Source: Robiginitomaculum sp. (lineage in GTDB: Bacteria > Pseudomonadota > Alphaproteobacteria > Caulobacterales > Maricaulaceae). From it: a stretch of 37,713 nucleotides of DNA. The DNA lies in NCBI GenBank assembly GCA_016763315.1, contig JAESTZ010000010.1, positions 1 through 37,713 on the forward strand, given 5' to 3'. A model generated the notes under the pieces. It saw only the letters and a program-made list of their open reading frames with translations, searched no databases and was not told the origin of the DNA. Position 1 is the stretch's first letter, and every line of letters begins with the position of its first letter. The position numbers and the translations under genes were made by a program. Below, piece by piece: positions 1 through 8,493 of the stretch.

Positions 1-319
1 AAATGCTCGTTGACCCTTAATTAGCAATCATTGGCAAAGAGGTTACTTAAATTGAGGGTCATTTGGCAAAGATTGCACCCTTATTCACCCTTACCTACCC
101 TTGAGATACGGGGATAGTTTTGGCCAATGCCCATAACGACCCCACCTGCTATAATAGTGTTGCAAGTGGCTATGACAGGTTATTTTGCGGCTGTTTGACA
201 TTGTTAATACGTGAAAAACCTAATGAAGCATGGGTTTTGGTGATGTATGCAAAGGATTTACAATACCAACAAACCCTTGTTCGTTTGGCCTTTTTAAGAT
301 TTATCCGCAGGGGAAATAT

Positions 320-379
320 AAAGAACACTTACTTAGGGTCAGAACTCATAATTAATAGGTCCTGACCCTAGTGTTCTTT
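320..379. repeat. Bulged inverted repeat, REP-like hairpin
   Basis: The arm AAAGAACACT (320-329) pairs perfectly with 370-379. After a 5-base bulge on the left side (330-334), AGGGTCAG (335-342) pairs perfectly with CTGACCCT (362-369). The loop is AT-rich. The right arm plus loop, read on the minus strand (370 down to 350), matches 34874-34894 at 19 of 21 bases, so this belongs to a small dispersed repeat family. It resembles palindromic units or the ends of Y1-transposase (RAYT or IS200-like) elements. No transposase gene is present. Confidence 0.55.
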
Positions 380-470
380 ACCAAGCGTTTCTGACAAATG
401 CGCCGGCTTACGGGCTTAAGGTAAATTTTGATTAAAATAGAGCGGTAAGTGCCTTGAGGCCAGTTGGGCC

Positions 471-493
471 GGGGTTTTGAAAATAAAAACCCC
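471..493 (-). terminator. Probable gcrA terminator hairpin
   Basis: GGGGTTTT (471-478) and AAAACCCC (486-493) form a perfect 8-bp stem with a 7-base loop, 5 bases beyond the gcrA stop. Neither side has a good T-tract, so the termination role is inferred from position and stem strength. Confidence 0.45.
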
Positions 494-497
494 TGAC

Positions 498-1028
498 TTA
501 ACTGTAGCTTTGCCTAGGTGTCGCAAGAGAATCTAAAATATTCGCAGATTTTGGCAACGGCTTACGGCGACGACGGGTTTGTGGCTGGTAAGCTTGTGCC
601 GCGTGTTCTTTGCAATAAGGCGTGCTCTCGGTTGACCCGCGACCACAAAACTTGAAACCGGGTTTGGCGGGATCGCCAATTGGCCATTTGCATAGCTTAT
701 TGGTTAAAGTAAGCACTGTGGCAAATTCACCATTAGGTAGCTTTTTTGGTTCAATTGGTGCTGCCGGCGGTTCCTCGCGGCGCACTGTTGCTGCGGGCGA
801 TGCTTTGATTGTTTGAACAGGAGCTTTTCGTGGAGCGGCTGCTTTTGGACGTGGCCTTGGGCGCGGCGGCCGTGATGGAGTGGCTCGTCCAGATAGTCCA
901 AGGCGGTGCACTTTACCAATAACCGCATTGCGAGTAACGCCACCCATTTCTTTGGCTATTTGGCTGGCGCTCAAGCCCTCTGTCCAGAGCTTCTTTAAAA
1001 TTTCGACCCTATCATCAGTCCATGCCAT
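498..1028 (-). CDS. gcrA: GcrA cell cycle regulator
   Basis: 176-residue GcrA-family protein. In Caulobacter this family associates with sigma70 RNA polymerase and controls promoters carrying methylated GANTC sites. The N-terminus (about 1-45) begins MAWTDDRVEILKKLW and contains the helix-turn-helix-like SASQIAKEMGGVTRNAVIGK. A basic, proline-rich linker (about 48-75) follows. The C-terminal third has the conserved LCKWPIGDP segment with spaced cysteines and histidine (CKWP, FCGRG, YCKEH), presumably the polymerase-contacting part. The start is supported by AAGGG a few bases upstream of the ATG. It is divergent from the permease gene across a 245-base region rich in small palindromes. Family assignment is very secure. 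Confidence 0.95.
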   Translation of the reverse strand: MAWTDDRVEILKKLWTEGLSASQIAKEMGGVTRNAVIGKVHRLGLSGRATPSRPPRPRPRPKAAAPRKAPVQTIKASPAATVRREEPPAAPIEPKKLPNGEFATVLTLTNKLCKWPIGDPAKPGFKFCGRGSTESTPYCKEHAAQAYQPQTRRRRKPLPKSANILDSLATPRQSYS

Positions 1029-1045
1029 TGGTTTGCCCTTTATTT

Positions 1046-1194
1046 AATCGGTAATCCGATTTGAATTTAAAAATAATCATCGCTGGTATTTGTTGAAACA
1101 CAAATAGGCGATGATCGCAATATTTACCCAAAATACACAAGGTATTGTAGTCATCGTGATAAATCACACAAGATGCAGGATTAAACTATCCACA
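1046..1194. promoter_or_regulatory. Palindrome cluster in gcrA/permease promoter region
   Basis: Within the 245 bases separating the divergent genes are AATCGG-TAAT-CCGATT (1046-1061, about 18 bases upstream of the gcrA ATG), ATCATCGC (1076-1083) inverted against GCGATGATCGC (1108-1118, itself palindromic), GTGAT-AA-ATCAC (1156-1167), and CTATCCACA (1186-1194), one mismatch from the DnaA-box consensus TTATNCACA. No GANTC site was seen here. Regulatory function is inferred. Confidence 0.35.
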
Positions 1195-1273
1195 GCTTTT
1201 GTTAAAAGGAACCAAAACAACAATTTGGTTTAAAGGCATTGTACCTTAGTTTTTTAGGCACTAGAACACTTAA

Positions 1274-2080
1274 ATGCATATTGAACAAAAAAGTTTTCAA
1301 GTTCGTAATATCGGCGTTGTAAATTGGCTTGGTCTTTGGACTTTGTTTTCCAAAGAGGTAAAGCGTTTTGTCAATGTCGGGTTTCAGACAATATTAGCAC
1401 CAATAGTTTCTGCTTTGATGTTCTATTTAATATTCAAATTTGCTTTTGGTACTTCAAGACCAGTAATTCACGGGATCAGTTACGCACAATTTCTTGTTCC
1501 CGGCTTGATTATGATGGGAATGTTAAACCAAGCCTTTGCTAACACCGCTTCTTCAATGATAATTTCCAAAGTACAAGGCAATTCGGTGGATTTTCTAATG
1601 CCACCATTATCGGCACTTGAGCTGTTTTTAGCATTTACCGGCGGTGCTGCGATGCGTGGCCTGATAGTTGGGGTTGGAACAGGTATCGCTTTGGCTATAA
1701 TTTCTACGGTGCAGCTTTATCATTTGTCAGCAATTATCTGGTTTGCGACAAATGCGGTTATAATGATGGCAATTATTGGTCTGTTGGCCGGCATTTCCGG
1801 CAATAGGTTTGATCATTTAGCGGCAGTACAAAACTTCATTTTATTACCGCTTACCATGTTATCTGGAACTTTTTATTCAATAACGGTCTTGCCTCAAGCT
1901 TTTCAAACTTTTAGCAAGTTCAACCCGTTTTTTTACCTTATTGACGGGTTTCGCTATGGGTTTACCGGTGTTTCTGACGGCAATGTTCTTGTTGGCGCGG
2001 TATTTGTTGCGGTAGTAAATATTATATTGGCGGCAATTTGTTATGCTGTTTTGGCATCTGGTTGGCGGCTAAAATCTTAA
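1274..2080 (+). CDS. ABC-2 type transporter permease
   Basis: 268-residue integral membrane protein of the ABC-2 permease family (YadH-like exporter subunits). It starts with a short cytoplasmic segment leading into WLGLWTLFSKEVKRF, typical of this family. About six hydrophobic segments follow, including ILAPIVSALMFYLIFKFAF, the segment after YAQFLVPGLIMMGM, and LSAIIWFATNAVIMMAIIGL. NPFFYLIDGFRYGF near the C-terminus is a characteristic motif. No partner ATP-binding gene is adjacent, so it must pair with one encoded elsewhere. argD begins 25 bases after its stop, so it may be co-transcribed with the arginine genes. Substrate unknown. Confidence 0.85.
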   Translation: MHIEQKSFQVRNIGVVNWLGLWTLFSKEVKRFVNVGFQTILAPIVSALMFYLIFKFAFGTSRPVIHGISYAQFLVPGLIMMGMLNQAFANTASSMIISKVQGNSVDFLMPPLSALELFLAFTGGAAMRGLIVGVGTGIALAIISTVQLYHLSAIIWFATNAVIMMAIIGLLAGISGNRFDHLAAVQNFILLPLTMLSGTFYSITVLPQAFQTFSKFNPFFYLIDGFRYGFTGVSDGNVLVGAVFVAVVNIILAAICYAVLASGWRLKS

Positions 2081-2104
2081 GTTTATTATATTTTGGAGTT
2101 TTTT

Positions 2105-3292
2105 ATGAGCAGTAATTTAATCCCGACCTATGCGCCACCAAACTTAGTCTTTGAACGTGGCGAGGGTGTTTATCTTTATGATGTTGATGGGGGAAAATGG
2201 TTGGACTTTATTGCCGGGATTGCGGTTAACGCTCTTGGCCATTGCCACCCGGCACTGGTGAGCGCCCTGCAAGAGCAATCGCAAAAGCTTTGGCATGTCT
2301 CGAACATGTTCGACGTACCAATGCGCGAACAATTAGCCGCGCGTTATTGTGCTGATACGTTTGCTGATCTGGTGTTTTTCACCAATTCCGGCACAGAAGC
2401 TATCGAGGGTTTGTTAAAGGCTGCTAGGCGGTATCACTTTGAAAACAATCAACCTGAACGCATCGAAATACTAACTTTCCAAGGTGCGTTTCATGGTCGT
2501 TCTTATGGCGCGATCAATGCTGGTGGTAATCCTGCATACCTTAAGGGCTTTGGGCCGGCAATGAGCGGCTTCAAGCAATTACCTTTTGCCGATGAACAAG
2601 CGTTTATAGATGCCATATCCGATACTACTGCGGCGGTGCTGATTGAGCCGGTACAAGGCGAAGGTGGCTTGCGTGCAGCACCAGAAGATTTCTTACGTCT
2701 ACTACGTGCTAAATGTGACGAAACCGGCGCATTATTGCTGTATGATGAAATCCAGTGTGGTGCCGGGCGAACCGGTAAATTGTTCGCTCATCAATGGACG
2801 GATGCCGAACCGGACGGCATGGCTGTGGCCAAAGGTGTTGGCGGCGGGTTTCCATTGGGTGCGTTCCTTCTTACGGAAGAAGTCGGGAAAAACATGGTGG
2901 TTGGCACTCATGGCTCCACCTATGGCGGTAACCCGTTGGCAATGGCGGTCGGTATTGCGCTTTGGGATGAAATATCAAAGCCTGAAACTATGGATAATGT
3001 GATTAAAGTTGGTAATTTCCTAAAGCAACAACTTGCTGGTTTAGCAGACAATTATGATGACATTGTTATGGAGCCCAGAGGTAAGGGCTTGTTGGTTGGC
3101 TTAAAATTACATGATAAATATGTGGCCAAAAACCTGGCAAATTTGGCACGGGAGCAAGGCTTGTTGATCGGTGCAGCTGGTGACAATGTGATCCGTATGG
3201 CGCCGCCTTTGATCATTACTGAAAGTCATGCGTCGGAGGCTATTGCTAAGCTGGATCGTGCTTTACAAAAGGCCAGAGAAGAAACGGGATAA
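2105..3292 (+). CDS. argD: Acetylornithine aminotransferase
   Basis: 395-residue class III PLP-dependent aminotransferase that converts N-acetylglutamate semialdehyde to N-acetylornithine in arginine synthesis. It may also act on succinyl-diaminopimelate, as many ArgD enzymes do. Visible motifs are [15 protein letters not shown] near the N-terminus, TNSGTEAIE (cofactor phosphate binding), [14 protein letters not shown], and the PLP lysine in [13 protein letters not shown] (about K243). The ATG at 2105 is preferred over an in-frame TTG at 2093 because TGGAG lies 7-8 bases upstream of it and the family begins near this point. The TAATG junction overlaps argF by one base, implying translational coupling. 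Confidence 0.95.
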   Translation: MSSNLIPTYAPPNLVFERGEGVYLYDVDGGKWLDFIAGIAVNALGHCHPALVSALQEQSQKLWHVSNMFDVPMREQLAARYCADTFADLVFFTNSGTEAIEGLLKAARRYHFENNQPERIEILTFQGAFHGRSYGAINAGGNPAYLKGFGPAMSGFKQLPFADEQAFIDAISDTTAAVLIEPVQGEGGLRAAPEDFLRLLRAKCDETGALLLYDEIQCGAGRTGKLFAHQWTDAEPDGMAVAKGVGGGFPLGAFLLTEEVGKNMVVGTHGSTYGGNPLAMAVGIALWDEISKPETMDNVIKVGNFLKQQLAGLADNYDDIVMEPRGKGLLVGLKLHDKYVAKNLANLAREQGLLIGAAGDNVIRMAPPLIITESHASEAIAKLDRALQKAREETG

Positions 3293-4218
3293 TGACTAAA
3301 AATTTTACCGACATTACCGACATTACGACGGTTGATTTACAGGCGATAATTGCCGATGCAATATCAATGAAGGCCGCCAGAGCCGGGTTGTCCAAAGGTG
3401 CAATTGATCCTGATCCGGCATTAAGCGGTATTATGTTGGCAATGATATTCGAGAAAAGTTCGACCCGTACCCGGATTAGCTTTGATATGGCTATCCGCCA
3501 GTTAGGTGGTAGCTCGATGGTTTTATCAACCAATGATATGCAATTAGGGCGTGGTGAAAGCGTTGCTGATACTGCTCTGGTTTTATCGCGTTATGTTGAT
3601 GCTATTATGATCCGTTGTAATGCCCATGAAACCTTGTTGGAATTAACCAATAATGCCGATATTCCGGTAATAAACGGGCTTACCGATCGTTCGCATCCCT
3701 GTCAGATATTAGCCGACCTGATGACCTTGCGAGAACATAAAGGTGATCTGTCGCGGTTGAAATTGGCATGGGTTGGCGATGGCAATAATGTTGCCAGCAG
3801 TTTTTTGCACGCCGCGCCAAAGTTCGGGTTTGCACTTAGTCTTGGTTGTCCTGACAAGTTTGCTGCTAATGAGGATGATATTGGTTATGCGATCAATGCC
3901 GGAGCAGAGATCACAGTAACCACTGACCCTAAAGAAGCGGTTTTGGGTGCCGATGTAGTTATTGCTGATACTTTTGTTTCTATGGGTGATGTTGATGCAA
4001 AGCAACGATTGCAAGTATTAGCGCCCTATCAGGTTGATGCGGAATTGATGGCAGGAGCTGCAGATGATGCGGTGTTTTTGCATTGCCTGCCCGCGCATCG
4101 TGGCGAAGAGGTAACTGCTGAAGTTATAGACGGCTCACAATCCTTGGTGTTTGATGAGGCAGAAAACCGCTTACACGTACAAAAGGCGATACTTAAGTAC
4201 TGTTTTGACAAGATATGA
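3292..4218 (+). CDS. argF: Ornithine carbamoyltransferase
   Basis: 308-residue enzyme making citrulline from ornithine and carbamoyl phosphate in the cytoplasm. The carbamoyl-phosphate signature SSTRTR is at about 56-61, HPCQ at 135-138 and HCLP at 264-267, all standard catalytic or ligand-binding motifs, so the enzyme looks intact. The length is usual. It overlaps argD by one base and hslO by four (ATGA), forming argD-argF-hslO, a common alphaproteobacterial order. The N-terminus carries a tandem 9-base near-repeat giving TDITDITT. Confidence 0.96.
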   Translation: MTKNFTDITDITTVDLQAIIADAISMKAARAGLSKGAIDPDPALSGIMLAMIFEKSSTRTRISFDMAIRQLGGSSMVLSTNDMQLGRGESVADTALVLSRYVDAIMIRCNAHETLLELTNNADIPVINGLTDRSHPCQILADLMTLREHKGDLSRLKLAWVGDGNNVASSFLHAAPKFGFALSLGCPDKFAANEDDIGYAINAGAEITVTTDPKEAVLGADVVIADTFVSMGDVDAKQRLQVLAPYQVDAELMAGAADDAVFLHCLPAHRGEEVTAEVIDGSQSLVFDEAENRLHVQKAILKYCFDKI

Positions 4219-5114
4219 GCGATAATCACCAAAACGTCAAAGATGATTTGGTGACACCATTTCACCTTGAGGGTCAACCTGTGCGCGGGCGAATTGTTCG
4301 GCTTGGCGCGGTGCTTGATGACTTGTTAAATCCGCATGAATTGCCTGAGGTGGTGGCTGCTTTGCTTGGTGAAGCTATTATCACGGCTATTGCTGCCGGT
4401 TCTTCATTGAAATTTGATGGCCGGGTAATAGTTCAGGCCAGCGGCTCTGGCCCTGTGTCATTTCTAGTTAGCGATTTTACCTCTGATGGCGGAGTTCGTG
4501 GTTATATCAAGGTTGATGAGCAAATCCTTCCAGATATGGTTCAGCCTGACCTGAAGACATTAATGGGCGAAGGGCAATTTGCTTTGACGATTGACCCGGG
4601 CAAAGCCGAGCACCGGTATCAAGGTATAGCTTCACTTGAGCCGGAGAGTTTTGCCAAAACGGCTGAAAACTATTTTAAACAATCAGAACAATTACCATCA
4701 CGTTTGATCATTGCTATCGCCCAACACACAGATGAAAAAGGTATTACTAGATGGCGCGGCGGCGGCTTGTTAATGCAACGCATTGCTAGTGATGATGACG
4801 GGTATGACGATGAACAAGACGCTTGGGTAACTGCATTGGCATTGGTAAAAACCATAACCGCAGACGAGTTAACGGATCCAATGCTGACCACAGATAAATT
4901 GTTATTGCGGTTGTTTCATGAACAAGGGGTGCGAACATTTGCCCCGCTTAAAGTTTATAAACGTTGCACTTGTACGAAAAACCGTCTGCAAGAAATATTA
5001 GGTAACTTTACAACTGGCGAACGCAAAGAGATGGTTACTGAGACGGGAAAAATTGAAATGACTTGCGAATATTGCGCCAAGACATTTTCCTTTCTTGCGC
5101 AAGATATCAAATAA
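4215..5114 (+). CDS. hslO: Hsp33 redox-regulated chaperone
   Basis: 299-residue Hsp33. This holdase chaperone is activated when oxidation and unfolding release zinc from its C-terminal cysteine cluster. The four switch cysteines are present: CTC at 251-253 and CEYC at 284-287, with about 30 residues between pairs, matching the CxC...CxxC pattern. The N-terminal body includes [20 protein letters not shown] and VRGYIKVD, typical of the family. The start overlaps the argF stop (ATGA), so it is translationally coupled to the arginine genes. Confidence 0.95.
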   Translation: MSDNHQNVKDDLVTPFHLEGQPVRGRIVRLGAVLDDLLNPHELPEVVAALLGEAIITAIAAGSSLKFDGRVIVQASGSGPVSFLVSDFTSDGGVRGYIKVDEQILPDMVQPDLKTLMGEGQFALTIDPGKAEHRYQGIASLEPESFAKTAENYFKQSEQLPSRLIIAIAQHTDEKGITRWRGGGLLMQRIASDDDGYDDEQDAWVTALALVKTITADELTDPMLTTDKLLLRLFHEQGVRTFAPLKVYKRCTCTKNRLQEILGNFTTGERKEMVTETGKIEMTCEYCAKTFSFLAQDIK

Positions 5115-5200
5115 TCAACTTATTTTCTATCCGTAAATTAACGTGACTTGATCCGGCCTCTAGTTATTTTGATGCCTTGGGATTTGGAATTGGGGAAATT

Positions 5201-5755
5201 ATGAAACGAATTTATAGTTTATTTGCTGTTACGGGCTTCTTGCTGGCTGCTTGTAACACGTATGAAAGCGCTTCTTCGTCGATCAAACAAGAAGAAGATA
5301 TTACTGCGCCAAAGTTCCAGTTAGATTTTGAAAAGTTTACTTTAGAGAACGGTCTGGAAGTTATCTTACAGGTGGATAAATCTGATCCAATAGTAGCCGT
5401 TACCACAGTTATTCATGCTGGAAGTAATCGTGAAAAACCGGGGCGAACCGGATTTGCCCATTTCTTTGAACACATGGCGTTTAACGATAGTGAGAATGTG
5501 CCGCGCGGCTGGAACCGCAAGGCCATTCCCGACTGGGGTGGACTACGTAATGGCGGCACATGGAGTGACGGTACAATTTATTATGAAGTCGTTCCAAAAG
5601 ACGCATTTGATAAAATATTATGGATAGATAGTGACCGGCTTGGTTATATGATTAACACTGTGACTAAGGCTGCATTGGAAAAAGAAAAGCAGGTCGTTAA
5701 GAACGAAAAAAGACAGCGGGTCGACAATGCTGCCTATGGATACACTCAAGAGTAA
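5201..5755 (+). pseudogene. M16 peptidase lipoprotein, N-terminal fragment (frameshifted)
   Basis: N-terminal part of a pitrilysin-family (M16) zinc peptidase. A lipoprotein signal, MKRIYSLFAVTGFLLAAC, has its lipobox cysteine at 18, predicting a membrane-anchored periplasmic protein. The inverted zinc motif HFFEH is at 87-91, and the Glu-rich stretch that should supply the third ligand is at 160-169 (EKEKQVVKNEKRQ). The ATG at 5201 is chosen over an upstream in-frame TTG because GGGGA precedes it and the signal peptide starts there. The frame stops at 5753-5755 just after YGYTQE. Restoring one G (GAG-GTA in place of GAGTA at about 5750-5754) joins it to the downstream frame as TQEVIRKNLYPEGHPY. 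The full product would be about 951 residues. Confidence 0.8.
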
Positions 5756-5811
5756 TTCGCAAAAACCTGTATCCAGAAGGCCACCCTTATAGCTGGACTG
5801 TTATTGGTGCA

Positions 5812-8055
5812 TTGCCCGACCTACAGGCAGCAACACTTGATGATTTAAAGGAGTTTTACCGCTCTGTGTACGGCCCGAATAATGTAACATTGGCTATTGT
5901 CGGTGATATTGATTTAGTTGAAACCCGCCAAAAGGTGGAGCGTTGGTTTGGAGAAATTAAACGTGGGCCAGCTGTACCTCTTTTGCGGCCAATGCCGGTA
6001 GTTTTATCTAAAAACAAAAAATTATATTTTGAAGATAACTTTGCCAAATTACCGGAGTTGCGAATTACATTCCCAACCGTTGAGGGCTACCATGAGGACG
6101 AATTGGCATTAAATGTTTTGGCACAACTTCTTGCGGGCAGTAAAAGCTCGGTTCTGTATAAACAGATAGTTACAGAAGAAAAGTTGGCGCCAAGGGTTAG
6201 CGGATTTAACAACAGTATGGAACTGGCTGGCGAGTTTGTCATTCGAGTTCGTGCCAATGCCGGCGTTGATTTGGATAAAGTAAAGTCTAGCATATTCGTT
6301 GCCTTGGAACTGTTTGACAACCAAGGGGTCAGCCAAAAAGATCTGCAGCGGATCAAAGCTGAAACCGAAACCTTATTATATGACAGGTTTTCAACTGTTC
6401 TTGGAAAATCCAACCAGATGGCTATTGATAATGAATTTGCCGGTAATCCGGCTTATGCGATCAAGTCGGTTGCCAAGATTAACGCTGTTAGTGCTGATGA
6501 TGTAATGCGGGTCTTTAGTAAATACATTAAAGACCAAACGGTAATTATCACTAGCTTTGTTCCTAAAGGAAAAGCCGAGCTGGCGGTAAACGGTTCAACG
6601 CTGGCCAGTGTCTGGATCGAAGAAGTAAAAACCGGCGTTGCCAGCGAAGAAGTTTCCCAAGGCGAGTTGGCGGTTTATGAAAAGACTCCAAGTAATTATG
6701 ACCGTTCCGAGCCGCCATTTGGCGATCTTCCATTGATTAAGATGCCAAAAATATGGGAAGAGAAACTAGAAAACGGATACCAAGTTTTAGGTATTGAAAC
6801 ATCAGAAATACCGTTAGTTCGGTTTGATATAACCATTGATGGAGGCGGTTGGCTGGATCCATTGGAGAAAAAGGGAGTGTCTAATTTATTAGCTAGATTG
6901 ATGAATGAGGGGTCAGCTAAAATATCTGCCGCAAAATTCGAGCAGGAAACCGGTCTTTTAGGTTCGGCGATTGAAGTGCGCTCTAATCAGGAGGAATTGA
7001 GCATTAGAGTCAGCACCTTATCTAGAAATTTCGAGGATACATTGGACTTGGTAGAGCAGGTTTTGTTGCAACCCCGCTGGCAGCAGGCTGATTTTGATCG
7101 AGTAAAGTCGGCAGCTTTGAATTCCATCAAGGGGCGTCAGGCAAACCCCAGATCAATAGCGGATCGTAGTTTCTCAAAACTGTTATATGGCGAGCAGCAC
7201 CCTATGGGTTTGTCTGGTGCCGGTGATGCAAAAACTGTGAGCGCTATAGAAATGTCCGACCTGCAATCATATTATCGCCGCTTGATCGGCAATAAAGTCA
7301 GGTTTCATATTGCTGGAGATGTCTCGCAATCAAGAGCTAGTTCCGCATTTGCAAAAATTGCCCGACAATTACAACCGGCAAATGTTGAGTTACCAGATTA
7401 TATCATTCCTGAACAAAGCAATGCTGGGAAAGTGTTTTTCATTGACATTCCGGCAGCCAAGCAAAGCGTAATTTATGTTGGTAAGCTAACTCTTGCTAGC
7501 ACTGATGCTGATGCTAATAAGTTAAACTTTACCAACGAAAAACTTGGTGGGGGAATAAGTGGTGATTTGGCGCAAACTTTAAGAATTGAAAAAGGTTATA
7601 CTTACGGTGCTTATTCACGAATAAGCGGTGGTAAAGTTGTACGACCATTTAGCGCCAGCACCAGCGTCAGAGCCAATGCTACCAAGGCTTCATTAGTAGT
7701 AATAAGAGATATGCTTAAAAATTATGGCTCTAGCTTTGTAGAGGCTGATGCCAAAACGACTAAATTAAAATTGCTAAAGGAAAACACACGAGCATTTGAA
7801 AGCTTGGCGGCAAAACTGGCTACTTTGCATTTAATTAGCAAGTACGGCAAAAGCAAAAACTATGTGGAAGAAGATCAACAAGAATTAGTCTCTATGCGGC
7901 CTGAAGATTTTTCGCGCATTGCTGATAAGTATCTTGATGAAAGAGAAATGGTGTATTTGATTGTAGGCGATAGGGCTACTCAGTTTGAGGCGGTAAACGA
8001 ATTTGCCGATGGGAAGTTGATAGAATTGGATATATTTGGCAATCCGGTTAAATAG
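5812..8055 (+). pseudogene. M16 peptidase, remainder of frameshifted gene
   Basis: This holds the rest of the M16 peptidase whose zinc motif lies in the preceding fragment. The first usable start is a TTG at 5812, but family-like coding (VIRKNLYPEGHPYSWTVIG) begins in this frame near 5752-5755, upstream of that start. The fragment contains the remaining inactive-type M16 domains: a second N-domain repeat starting near KLENGYQVLGIE, without HxxEH, and a C-terminal domain with LRIEKGYTYGAYSRI, the substrate-groove Arg/Tyr region. Alone it would lack both signal peptide and zinc site. Codon use and similarity remain intact on both sides of the break, which suggests either a very recent mutation or a sequence error. 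Confidence 0.8.
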
Positions 8056-8071
8056 CCGTTATTATCAACCC

Positions 8072-8425
8072 ATGACTTATGATGACTTTAACGAGTATTG
8101 CTCATCTTTGCCCGCCACTGAAATGGTGTTTCAGTGGGGTGGCAGCTATGTTTGGAAAGTTGGGGGTAAGGTTTTTGCCATTGGTGGATGGGGTGATGTA
8201 GAGCCGGCATTTACTTTTAAAACAACGGAAATGGTGTTTGAAAACTTACAAGGTCAACCAGGCTTGCGTGGTGCGCCGTATTTCGCCTCACGTGGCATGA
8301 AGTGGATCCAGCATTTTTCACAACCCGGCCTGAGTGATAAAGAGTTAAAAGATTATATAACCGAATCACACCATTTGGCCGCTCTTAATTTAACCAAAAA
8401 GAAGCGCCGAGAATTAGGACTGTGA
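8072..8425 (+). CDS. MmcQ/YjbR family protein
   Basis: 117-residue small cytoplasmic protein of the MmcQ/YjbR (DUF419) family, a CyaY-like fold with proposed DNA-binding ability but no settled function. Hallmarks are the opening MTYDDFNEYCSSLPAT, the central KVGGKVFAIGG, and the C-terminal LKDYITESHHLA. The ATG at 8072 is preferred to a start inside the M16 gene because family members begin at this motif; this leaves a 16-base gap after the peptidase stop. It may share a transcript with the M16 gene. Confidence 0.85.
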   Translation: MTYDDFNEYCSSLPATEMVFQWGGSYVWKVGGKVFAIGGWGDVEPAFTFKTTEMVFENLQGQPGLRGAPYFASRGMKWIQHFSQPGLSDKELKDYITESHHLAALNLTKKKRRELGL

Positions 8426-8493
8426 TAAATACATAGTTTACCTGTTTATTTTTTATGTTAAGCCAATATTGACTTACAACAATGGGGATAAAC

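Larger units (their letters stand above)
1..497. other. Gene-poor region with short repeats
   Basis: No convincing gene is visible. An imperfect inverted repeat pairs TGACCCTTAATT (11-22) with AATTGAGGGTCA (50-61), 11 of 12 matching. GGCAAAGA occurs twice, near 33 and 65. A decamer starting CACCCTT or TACCCTT is repeated three times with exact 10-base spacing (76, 86, 96). A bulged hairpin lies at 320-379 and the probable gcrA terminator at 471-493. A TTG-started reading frame at 120-365 has no clear family match. Its segment around WVLVMYAK faintly resembles the C-terminal strand of RelE/HigB-type toxins, so the stretch could hold a decayed gene, but this is a guess. Confidence 0.5.

Noticed and set aside
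120-365. 81-codon frame starting with TTG as a gene
   Set aside because: It has a weak start and no family match, and its end runs into the hairpin repeat. I treat it as non-coding or a remnant.
5741-5765. Programmed ribosomal frameshifting in the M16 gene
   Set aside because: There is no slippery heptamer or downstream structure at the junction, and the family is not known for it; a deletion or error is simpler.
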